Source of the DNA: Clostridia bacterium
Lineage (GTDB): Bacteria > Bacillota > Clostridia > SK-Y3 > JACMMQ01
DNA: 5,378 nt
Direction of reading: 5' to 3'
Assembly (NCBI GenBank): GCA_014378955.1
Contig: JACMMQ010000120.1
Span: forward strand, 1-5,378
The notes under the pieces are model-generated. The model searched no databases, was not told the DNA's origin, and worked only from the letters and a program-made list of their open reading frames with translations. Shown in pieces: positions 1-5,378 of the stretch (its first letter is position 1; each line of letters begins with the position of its first letter). A program made the translations under genes and the position numbers.

Positions 1-84
1 TAATACATTTGATAGTAGCACACAATTTCCAAGGCAATAATAAGCAATTAGCACATTATGAGGAGCTAAGAATATAATAAATAT

Positions 85-101
85 ATAAATTTTGAATTTA
101 T
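85..101. repeat. AT-rich dyad just upstream of the ilvE -35 box
   Basis: A perfect 7-bp inverted repeat (ATAAATT, centre TTG, AATTTAT) ends one base before the -35 hexamer of the ilvE promoter. The stretch from about 71 to 101 is almost pure A/T. It could act as an UP element contacting the RNA polymerase alpha subunit, or as an operator half of a regulatory region. In an AT-rich intergenic sequence a dyad of this size can also arise by chance, so only the sequence symmetry is certain. Confidence 0.35.
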
Positions 102-102
102 C

Positions 103-131
103 TTGAAATAAACGGCATAATATGATATAAT
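103..131 (+). promoter_or_regulatory. Vegetative (sigma-A type) promoter of ilvE
   Basis: The -35 hexamer TTGAAA (103-108) is separated by exactly 17 bases from a perfect -10 hexamer TATAAT (126-131). The -10 is preceded by TGA, which gives an extended -10 (TGN) motif. Only one base of the -35 differs from consensus. Transcription should start near 137-139, leaving a leader of about 19 bases before the start codon. That is too short for a T-box riboswitch or a leader-peptide attenuator downstream of this promoter. Confidence 0.8.
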
Positions 132-143
132 TTTCACAATTTG
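129..143. promoter_or_regulatory. Possible CodY box over the ilvE -10 and start point
   Basis: The 15-mer AATTTTCACAATTTG matches the CodY consensus AATTTTCWGAAAATT at 11 of 15 positions, with the first eight all matching. It overlaps the last three bases of the -10 hexamer and the predicted transcription start, a position from which bound CodY would block RNA polymerase. CodY is the GTP- and branched-chain-amino-acid-responsive repressor of many Firmicutes and commonly controls ilv genes. The regulatory role is inferred, and AT-rich sequence gives chance matches. Confidence 0.35.
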
Positions 144-156
144 AGGGGGGATTACC

Positions 157-1227
157 ATGGCATATACTTTTACTTTTGAACCAAACAATGCACCAAAACA
201 AAAACCAGATTCTAATAAGCTTGGTTTCGGACAGTATTTTACCGACCATATGTTTATTGCGGATTACAACCTGCAGCATGGCTGGCATGAAGGACGCATA
301 GTACCTTATGCACCATTGTTAATGGATCCAGCATCGATGGTATTACACTATTCACAAACAATTTTTGAAGGGCTTAAGGCGTATAAAACAACTGACGGTA
401 AAGTGGTTATTTTTCGTCCTGAAAGAAATATTGAACGCTTGAACATATCCGGTGTCAGAATGGGCATACCACCGATTGATGAAGAATTTGCATTGCAGGC
501 GGTTATGCAATTGGTTAACACGGATAAGGATTGGATTCCGACAGGCGAAGAAAATTCATTATATATTAGACCCTTTATCATTGCAACCGATCCGTTTTTA
601 GGTGTTAGACCGTCAGATACGTACAAATTCATCGTTATTTTATCACCAGTGGGTGCCTATTATCCAGAGGGCATCAATCCGATTAAAATATATGTCGAGA
701 GCGAATATGTACGTGCAGTACGTGGCGGTGTAGGCTTCACCAAAACGGGTGGCAACTATGCGGCGAGCTTAAAGGCACAAATGGAGTCCAAGGATAAGGG
801 TTATACCCAAGTGCTTTGGCTGGATGGCTGTGAGAAAAAATACATTGAAGAAGTGGGTAGTATGAATGTATTTTTCAAAATCAATGGCGAGGTGATTACA
901 CCTTCTTTAGAGGGCAGTATCCTAGCAGGTGTTACGAGAAATTCTGTTATGACGTTGATGAAGGATTGGGGAATGCAAGTGACTGAGCGACAAATTTCCA
1001 TTGAAGAAGTATATGAGGCATATCAAAATGGCACGCTTGAGGAAATGTTTGGTACTGGCACAGCGGCTGTTATTTCGCCGGTGGGTGAGTTGAATTGGGA
1101 TGGCAAGGGCATTGTGATCAACAATGGCAAAACGGGTGATTTATCACACAAGCTGTACGACACAATTACCAAAATGCAAAGAGGACTGGTTGAGGACAGC
1201 TACAATTGGTTGACCACAGTAGAATAA
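157..1227 (+). CDS. ilvE: Branched-chain amino acid aminotransferase (356 aa, complete)
   Basis: This PLP-dependent fold-type IV transaminase interconverts leucine, isoleucine and valine with their 2-oxo acids, using glutamate/2-oxoglutarate. It performs the last step of branched-chain amino acid synthesis in the cytoplasm. The length and sequence fit the 350-360 residue BCAT subgroup that also includes the eukaryotic enzymes. Visible signatures are HYSQTIFEGLKAY (64-76), the PLP Schiff-base lysine K196 in FTKTGGNYAASL, the glutamate expected to contact the PLP ring nitrogen (E232, in EEVGSMN), the GVTRNS loop (258-263) and the phosphate-binding GTGTA (299-303). The ATG is fixed by the strong ribosome binding site GAGGGGGG (143-150), six bases upstream. 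The gene stands alone: its own promoter lies in front and a strong terminator starts 13 bases after the stop. D-amino-acid transaminase and ADC lyase are related folds, but the length and motifs argue against them. Confidence 0.97.
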   Translation: MAYTFTFEPNNAPKQKPDSNKLGFGQYFTDHMFIADYNLQHGWHEGRIVPYAPLLMDPASMVLHYSQTIFEGLKAYKTTDGKVVIFRPERNIERLNISGVRMGIPPIDEEFALQAVMQLVNTDKDWIPTGEENSLYIRPFIIATDPFLGVRPSDTYKFIVILSPVGAYYPEGINPIKIYVESEYVRAVRGGVGFTKTGGNYAASLKAQMESKDKGYTQVLWLDGCEKKYIEEVGSMNVFFKINGEVITPSLEGSILAGVTRNSVMTLMKDWGMQVTERQISIEEVYEAYQNGTLEEMFGTGTAAVISPVGELNWDGKGIVINNGKTGDLSHKLYDTITKMQRGLVEDSYNWLTTVE

Positions 1228-1240
1228 TTTTGTAATATTT

Positions 1241-1275
1241 AAGCGACAAGTCGAAATTTTGACTTGTCGCTTTTT
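1241..1275 (+). terminator. Rho-independent terminator of ilvE, probably bidirectional
   Basis: A perfect 12-bp stem (AAGCGACAAGTC at 1241-1252 with its complement at 1261-1272) encloses an 8-base loop GAAATTTT. The run TTTTT (1271-1275) ends the element. It starts 13 bases after the ilvE stop codon. The convergent ytaF gene ends at 1279, four bases from the hairpin. Read on the minus strand the hairpin is followed by a less regular U-rich stretch, so it may also end ytaF transcripts. Confidence 0.9.
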
Positions 1276-1278
1276 GTG

Positions 1279-1959
1279 CTATAAAAATCGTAAAATTGCC
1301 AATACAATTAACAAAGCGCCAGGTATAACGGTGCTTAAATGCTGATTGATATGTTGTAAAAATTGCCATTGCTTGCCGAGCTTTAAGCCATAATGCATAA
1401 ACAGCCATTGACACAGCCCGACGGTGATGGGGATACACCAATTGGTCAATCCAGCTAACGCACTACCGATGCCTACGCCGATGGCATCAAGTGATAATGC
1501 CAAGCCTAGCAGGATAGACTCACCAATATCGATGCTCCCAGAACGATCCATATCGCCAACATCGGGATTTTTTAAAATATGTATGGTAACACCCCATGAT
1601 TTTAGAATGATTTTCATGAGCGTTTTTTCTTGTGCAGGGGCGGAAGCTTGTGCGAACGCAAAGTTTTTTTCAGGTGTTTTTCGAAGGGGCTGTGCAAGCA
1701 TCCAAAGTCCCATCATTAAGAGCAAAACCGCACCCAATATTTTTCCGAGTGCAAGGGGCAAAAAGGACACCAATGAATGTCCAACGAACAGTGCTAACGC
1801 TGCGTATAACACTGAGCACAGACAAATAATTATTTTAGAGGGCAGTGGGATAGCGATTTTACGAATGCCATACGCAACACCAACAAAAAAAGCATCCATG
1901 CTTAACGAAATGGACATGACGATTATGCTTAAAATCAAGTGATTCATCTCCTCGTGCAA
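1279..1959 (-). CDS. ytaF: Sporulation membrane protein YtaF (MntP/LysE-superfamily transporter-like, 226 aa)
   Basis: This is a small polytopic membrane protein with the internal duplication of the MntP/YtaF family. The two matching halves carry SLSMDAFFVGVAYGI (18-31, D22) and SLDAIGVGIGSAL (156-168, D158). Hydrophobic segments lie at about 7-31, 42-61, 64-90, 148-170, 173-192 and 209-226. A charged loop (92-147) joins the halves. It ends in D136-M-D138-R-S140-G-S-I-D144-I-G-E147, which has the spacing of an EF-hand Ca2+ loop. YtaF is named for sporulation; relatives such as MntP export Mn2+. The substrate here is unknown. The start is uncertain. TTG at 1959 has AAGGA six bases upstream. 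ATG at 1947 gives 222 aa but abuts its GAGGAG with no spacer. TTG at 1938 lies nine bases after that GAGGAG. Stop is TAG. The gene is divergent from the Ca2+-ATPase and convergent with ilvE. Confidence 0.9.
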   Translation of the reverse strand: MHEEMNHLILSIIVMSISLSMDAFFVGVAYGIRKIAIPLPSKIIICLCSVLYAALALFVGHSLVSFLPLALGKILGAVLLLMMGLWMLAQPLRKTPEKNFAFAQASAPAQEKTLMKIILKSWGVTIHILKNPDVGDMDRSGSIDIGESILLGLALSLDAIGVGIGSALAGLTNWCIPITVGLCQWLFMHYGLKLGKQWQFLQHINQHLSTVIPGALLIVLAILRFL

Positions 1960-2073
1960 TTGTTTTCCTTATATATTATGACGTTCATTTGTATTTTGTG
2001 TAGTAATATTTTGGGACGTGCCTGCATAAGATGGACTAGTATACATTCACAAATGGGAAAGGGGAGACAAATG
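1960..2073. promoter_or_regulatory. Divergent control region between ytaF and the Ca2+-ATPase gene
   Basis: Both flanking genes must be started from this stretch of about 115 bases, but no textbook promoter stands out on either strand. On the minus strand CATAATA (1974-1980) matches a -10 element and also the CATNMTA form typical of sporulation sigma-G, with no convincing -35. On the plus strand TATACATT (2040-2047) resembles the -10 of sigma-E (CATACANT), again with no correctly spaced -35. TAATAT (2004-2009) is another AT-rich -10 candidate. The role as a control region follows from gene orientation. The individual boxes are weak. Confidence 0.3.
2059..2066 (+). promoter_or_regulatory. Ribosome binding site deciding the Ca2+-ATPase start
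   Basis: AAGGGGAG lies four bases before ATG 2071 and seven before ATG 2074, both in frame. The seven-base spacing is the more usual, so 2074 is preferred. This site argues against longer readings from ATG 1978 or GTG 1939, which lack a recognisable Shine-Dalgarno sequence. Confidence 0.75.
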
Positions 2074-4743
2074 ATGTCGTTGGGTGTAGCAAGGCTTCAA
2101 CATGCAACGGAAATAGAAGGACTGTCACAGGCGGAGGTGCAAGCACAAACAAAATTTTTTGGCTTGAATGTATTAACGGAAAAGAAAAAGATTTCACCAC
2201 TCAAATTGTTACTCGCACAATTCAAGGATATGATGGTGCTTATTCTTTTGGCATCTACGGTGTTGTCCATTGTAATGGGAGAAATGACGGAGGCACTTGC
2301 GATTATTGCCATTGTGGTAATCAATGCCGTATTGGGCTTTATGCAGGAATTTCGAACGGAAAAGACGATGGATGCGCTCAAGGATTTGGCGGCACCGACC
2401 GCAAGGGTGGTGCGTGAGGGGAAGCTGGTACACATACCAGCAAAACAGCTTGTGCCAAACGATGTGATTTTCATTCAGGCAGGCGATCGTATTCCAGCGG
2501 ATGCAAAGCTGTTGGAGGTTGCTAGCTTGCAGGTGGATGAGTCAATTTTAACAGGAGAATCACTGCCTGTGGAAAAAACCATTACAGGACAAAATACCAA
2601 GCCGTACATCTACATGGGTACACTGGTGACGAAGGGTAAGGCAAAAGCGATGGTCGTAGCAACAGGCATGCGTACTGAAATGGGTAAAATAGCGGACATG
2701 CTCCAAGGCATTGAGGATGAACAGACGCCTTTGCAAATTCGCCTCAATCAATTGGGTAAATTGATTGCCTATGGTTGTTTAGCAATTTGTGCAATTGTAT
2801 CTTTGACGGGTATATTACGAGGAGAGCCAATATTTGACATGCTCATTACAGGCATCTCATTAGCTGTTGCGGCGGTGCCAGAGGGGTTGCCAGCAATCGT
2901 CACGATAGCGTTAGCGTTAGGCGTTGGACGCATGCTCAAACGCAATGCACTTATCCGTAAATTGACCGCCGTGGAGACGCTGGGCTGTGCAGGCGTGGTG
3001 TGCTCGGATAAGACAGGCACGCTGACTGAAAATAAAATGACTGTTAAGAAGCTTTATACCTATGACAATACGGTAGCGGTGAGTGGCAGTGGTTTTGATC
3101 GGAAAGGGGATTTTTATGTTAATGGTGTGGAAGTGGAAGGTAGGAAGATTGAAGCTATTCGTTTGGCACTCGAAATTAGCACCCTATGCAACAATGCTGA
3201 AATCACAGTGGGTGTCCAAAAAGAAACAGGTGAAGGCAGATTTAAGCGCTTTAACATAACACGTGATGTGTGGCAAGTGGATGGCGACCCAACAGAGGGA
3301 GCGTTGTTGATTGCGGCGGCGAAGGCAGGCATCCTAAAAGAGGAATTGCTTACATATACACGCATCGTGCAGGAAATCCCGTTTGATTCAGATAGAAAAT
3401 GCATGTCGGTGGTTTTGAAAAATGAAAAGGGCATGCGTGTCATGACCAAGGGCGCACCAGACATTATTTTAGAAAAATGTAGTAGCATCTTAACAAAGCA
3501 CGGCGTTGTTGCGTTGACAGGAAGCATGCACAAGCAAATCATGCAAGCAAATGACGAGATGGCAGAGCAAGCCTTGCGTGTGTTAGCGATGGCGTATAAG
3601 GAGCTAGCAAGGGCAAATGTAAACAGTGCGGAAATCGAGCAAAACCTTGTCTTTGTGGGTCTTTCTGGCATGATTGACCCACCTCGCCTTGAAGCGTATG
3701 AAGCGGTGCGAAAATGTAAAAAGGCAGGCATCAAGCCTGTAATGATTACGGGCGATTATAAGGGAACAGCGGCGGCAATTGCCAAGGAGCTGGGCATTTT
3801 AAAAAATGACGATTTGGTGCTGACGGGTAAGGAATTAGATCAAATGAGTGAGGCGGAGCTTTTACGCATTGCACCCAAAACGTCCGTTTTCGCCCGTGTA
3901 TCGCCAGGGCACAAGCTACAAATTGTCAAGGCGTACAAAAAGCTGGGGCATGTCGTCGCCATGACGGGCGATGGCGTGAATGATGCCCCAGCAGTTAAGG
4001 AAGCGGACATTGGCGTGTCAATGGGCATATCAGGCACCGATGTGACCAAGGAATCGTCTGCGATGATTTTAATGGATGATAATTTTGCAACGCTCATTGC
4101 GGCAGTGGAAGAAGGACGTGTTATATATCGCAACATTCGCAAATTCATTCGCTATTTGCTATCCTGTAATATTGGTGAGGTGCTCACCATGTTTGTGGGC
4201 ATGCTGATGGGCTTGCCTATTGTGTTGATGCCCATACAAATCCTGTGGGTTAACCTCGTGACAGATGGCTTACCAGCGATAGCACTTGGGCTAGAACCGC
4301 CTGAAAAGGACATTATGAGTGACAAGCCAAGAGGGGCGAAGGACGGCATATTTTCGGACGGCTTGCTCAATATGATTGTCTTTCGTGGGTGTATGATTGG
4401 ACTTTCCACCTTGGGCGCATTTATTACCACGCTCAATCAATTTGGCGATGTGGACACAGCACGCACAGTGGCGTTTTTAACGTTAGTCATTGCACAGCTC
4501 ATTCATGTATTTGAATGCAAATCAGAAAAGAAAAGCATTTTTCACATTCAAATATTTAGCAATCCAGCACTCATTGCGGCGGTGCTTTGCTCGCTGTGCA
4601 TGATATTAGCCGTGATCTATATCCCAACCCTACAAGACATTTTTAAAACCGTTCCGCTAGACCTAGAAGCACTATTTTGGGTAGCAGGCTTTTCCGCATT
4701 AGGTCCTGTTGTATCAACTTGGGTATTTGGCAATAAAAAATAG
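2074..4743 (+). CDS. P-type Ca2+-transporting ATPase (P2A, SERCA/YloB-like, 889 aa)
   Basis: This ATP-driven pump of the cytoplasmic membrane should export Ca2+. The length equals that of B. subtilis YloB (about 890 aa). From ATG 2074: M1-M2 lie at about 52-92; the A domain has TGES (160-163); M3-M4 include the ligand-bearing PEGLP (269-273, E270 equivalent to SERCA E309). The phosphorylated aspartate is D312 in CSDKTGT (310-316). The nucleotide domain has KGAP (459-462, K equivalent to SERCA K515), and the Mg-binding hinge is TGDGVNDAP (631-639). M5 carries N699 and E702, and M6 carries N727, T730 and D731, which match SERCA N768, E771, N796, T799 and D800. At the place of SERCA E908 (M8) there is Q808. 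M7-M10 complete the ten-helix plan. This ligand set argues for Ca2+ rather than Mn2+, Na+ or K+. A short polar insert lies at about 379-399, before GDPTEGAL. The gene is divergent from ytaF; a terminator follows eight bases after the stop. Confidence 0.95.
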   Translation: MSLGVARLQHATEIEGLSQAEVQAQTKFFGLNVLTEKKKISPLKLLLAQFKDMMVLILLASTVLSIVMGEMTEALAIIAIVVINAVLGFMQEFRTEKTMDALKDLAAPTARVVREGKLVHIPAKQLVPNDVIFIQAGDRIPADAKLLEVASLQVDESILTGESLPVEKTITGQNTKPYIYMGTLVTKGKAKAMVVATGMRTEMGKIADMLQGIEDEQTPLQIRLNQLGKLIAYGCLAICAIVSLTGILRGEPIFDMLITGISLAVAAVPEGLPAIVTIALALGVGRMLKRNALIRKLTAVETLGCAGVVCSDKTGTLTENKMTVKKLYTYDNTVAVSGSGFDRKGDFYVNGVEVEGRKIEAIRLALEISTLCNNAEITVGVQKETGEGRFKRFNITRDVWQVDGDPTEGALLIAAAKAGILKEELLTYTRIVQEIPFDSDRKCMSVVLKNEKGMRVMTKGAPDIILEKCSSILTKHGVVALTGSMHKQIMQANDEMAEQALRVLAMAYKELARANVNSAEIEQNLVFVGLSGMIDPPRLEAYEAVRKCKKAGIKPVMITGDYKGTAAAIAKELGILKNDDLVLTGKELDQMSEAELLRIAPKTSVFARVSPGHKLQIVKAYKKLGHVVAMTGDGVNDAPAVKEADIGVSMGISGTDVTKESSAMILMDDNFATLIAAVEEGRVIYRNIRKFIRYLLSCNIGEVLTMFVGMLMGLPIVLMPIQILWVNLVTDGLPAIALGLEPPEKDIMSDKPRGAKDGIFSDGLLNMIVFRGCMIGLSTLGAFITTLNQFGDVDTARTVAFLTLVIAQLIHVFECKSEKKSIFHIQIFSNPALIAAVLCSLCMILAVIYIPTLQDIFKTVPLDLEALFWVAGFSALGPVVSTWVFGNKK

Positions 4744-4750
4744 TAAAAGT

Positions 4751-4785
4751 TAAGGGCAGACGAAAATGTCTGTCCTTATTTGGTT
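4751..4785 (+). terminator. Rho-independent terminator after the Ca2+-ATPase gene, probably bidirectional
   Basis: An 11-bp stem pairs TAAGGGCAGAC (4751-4761) with GTCTGTCCTTA (4768-4778), with one G-U pair and the loop GAAAAT. The T-rich TTATTTGG follows. It begins eight bases after the ATPase stop codon. On the minus strand the same hairpin is followed by a U-rich run, so it could also stop transcripts of the convergent dehydrogenase gene, which ends 72 bases away. Confidence 0.85.
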
Positions 4786-4849
4786 TGAATATTCTAGCTA
4801 TGCCTAAGCAAACTGTAATATATGTTATAATGTTTTTGAAAATATAAGC

Positions 4850-5378
4850 TTACACACAATACGTTTTAATAATTTGCTCCGCAATACGGACACCATCCAC
4901 TGCGGCACTTACAATCCCACCTGCATACCCTGCGCCTTCTCCTGTGGGATACAAGCCACTGATGCCTACCGCTTCAAGCGTATCCGTTCTAGGGATTTTA
5001 ACAGGGGAGGACGTTCTCGTTTCCACCCCTGTTAAAAGCGCATCGGGCATAGAAAAACCTTTGAGCTTTTGATTAAATGCGCCCACAGATTGCTTCATCG
5101 TGTTTGTCACATAGTCTGGTAAACAGCTATTCAAATCAGCCAACTGCGTTTTGCCTGTGTAGCTTGGTTTGACTGTGCCAAAAGCATTTGACCTTTTACC
5201 GGCTAAAAAATCACCTAATTTCTGCACAGGTGCGGCACCTTGTCCAACTTGATAGGCTTGCTTTTCCCATATGCGTTGAAATGCGATACCTTGGAGCGGA
5301 TGCTTGCCACCGAAATCTTGTGGTTCAACCGAAACAACAAAAGCACTGTTGGCATTTTCCTGATTGCGTGCATATTCA
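4850..5378 (-). CDS. FAD-dependent dehydrogenase (COG2509-type), C-terminal part, cut by the window edge
   Basis: The frame is open from the right edge to TAA at 4850-4852 and gives the last 175 residues of a larger protein. The first complete codon is at 5375-5377, so the N-terminal Rossmann FAD-binding half lies outside the window. GTG at 5225-5227 is an internal valine, because homologous sequence continues upstream of it. Recognisable features, numbered in the fragment, are HPLQGIAFQRIWEKQAYQVG (26-45), PVQKLGDFL (50-58), LTGVETRTSSPVKI (115-128) and the FAD-contacting GLYPTGEGAGYAGGI (141-155), followed by an AAVDG helix. This set is typical of the uncharacterised NAD(P)/FAD-dependent oxidoreductases of COG2509, common in Clostridia. 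No specific substrate is known to me. The gene converges on the Ca2+-ATPase across a 106-base gap that holds the shared terminator. Confidence 0.9.
   Translation of the reverse strand, partial: EYARNQENANSAFVVSVEPQDFGGKHPLQGIAFQRIWEKQAYQVGQGAAPVQKLGDFLAGKRSNAFGTVKPSYTGKTQLADLNSCLPDYVTNTMKQSVGAFNQKLKGFSMPDALLTGVETRTSSPVKIPRTDTLEAVGISGLYPTGEGAGYAGGIVSAAVDGVRIAEQIIKTYCV
4996..5037. repeat. Perfect 12-bp inverted repeat inside the dehydrogenase gene
   Basis: TTTTAACAGGGG (4996-5007) and its exact reverse complement CCCCTGTTAAAA (5026-5037) flank an 18-base spacer. The repeat lies within the codons for the conserved stretch LLTGVETRTSSPVKI, so protein constraint fixes part of it. The exact pairing depends on synonymous codon choice. 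In the mRNA it would form a stable hairpin in the coding region. There is no T tract after it, so it is not a normal terminator. Confidence 0.6.

Noticed and set aside
1..84. Second promoter or leader peptide upstream of ilvE (TATAAT at 73-78; ATG-AGG-AGC-stop at 58-69)
   Set aside because: The -10-like hexamer has no proper -35 in the AT-rich sequence, and the three-codon frame has no supporting features. I see no gene in this stretch.
1424..1942. 172-residue open frame on the plus strand opposite ytaF
   Set aside because: It lies wholly antisense to a confidently recognised membrane protein gene, has no recognisable domain, and is explained by the codon bias of ytaF.
1939..2073. N-terminal extension of the Ca2+-ATPase from GTG 1939 or ATG 1978, giving a hydrophobic leader of 32-45 residues
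   Set aside because: These starts lack a Shine-Dalgarno sequence, and GTG 1939 lies inside the 5' end of ytaF. A strong site sits before ATG 2071/2074, and the resulting length of about 890 aa matches the family.
3114..3734. 206-residue open frame on the minus strand within the ATPase gene
   Set aside because: It is a shadow of the ATPase nucleotide-binding domain coding sequence, with no family signature and no ribosome binding site noted.
4850..5227. Dehydrogenase fragment read as a complete 125-residue protein starting at GTG 5227
   Set aside because: The frame stays open to the window edge, and the extra 50 residues continue the family's conserved sequence, so the GTG is an internal valine codon.

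Overview
This is a low-GC bacterial window with Gram-positive signals: strong purine-rich Shine-Dalgarno sequences, an extended -10 promoter, and intrinsic terminators with T tracts. The genes it carries fit an endospore-forming Firmicute, most likely of the Clostridia. The evidence is a YtaF-type sporulation membrane protein, a YloB-like Ca2+ pump and a COG2509-type flavoprotein. I cannot name the genus from the sequence alone.

Layout, left to right. Positions 1-156 are AT-rich, with no gene seen, and end in a very good promoter and ribosome binding site. Positions 157-1227 (+) encode a complete branched-chain amino acid aminotransferase (ilvE), followed by a strong hairpin terminator. Positions 1279-1959 (-) encode a complete YtaF-type membrane protein that converges on ilvE. 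A short divergent region (about 115 bases) separates it from a complete P-type Ca2+-transporting ATPase at 2074-4743 (+). That gene is followed by a second hairpin terminator. Positions 4850-5378 (-) hold the C-terminal part of a FAD-dependent dehydrogenase that runs off the right edge. The strand order is + - + -, so every gene here looks singly transcribed rather than part of an operon.

How the genes relate. IlvE is housekeeping amino acid metabolism. A CodY-like box overlaps its promoter, which suggests control by branched-chain amino acid supply. The most thought-provoking arrangement is the divergent pair ytaF / Ca2+-ATPase. The ATPase keeps five of the six side-chain Ca2+ ligands of SERCA. 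The YtaF protein carries a 12-residue loop with the EF-hand Ca2+-ligand pattern just before its second membrane half. Both families have been tied to sporulation, where Ca2+ accumulates as Ca-dipicolinate, so a shared role in Ca2+ handling is a reasonable but untested inference. I found no CRISPR array, insertion sequence, tRNA, rRNA or clearly new multi-gene system.
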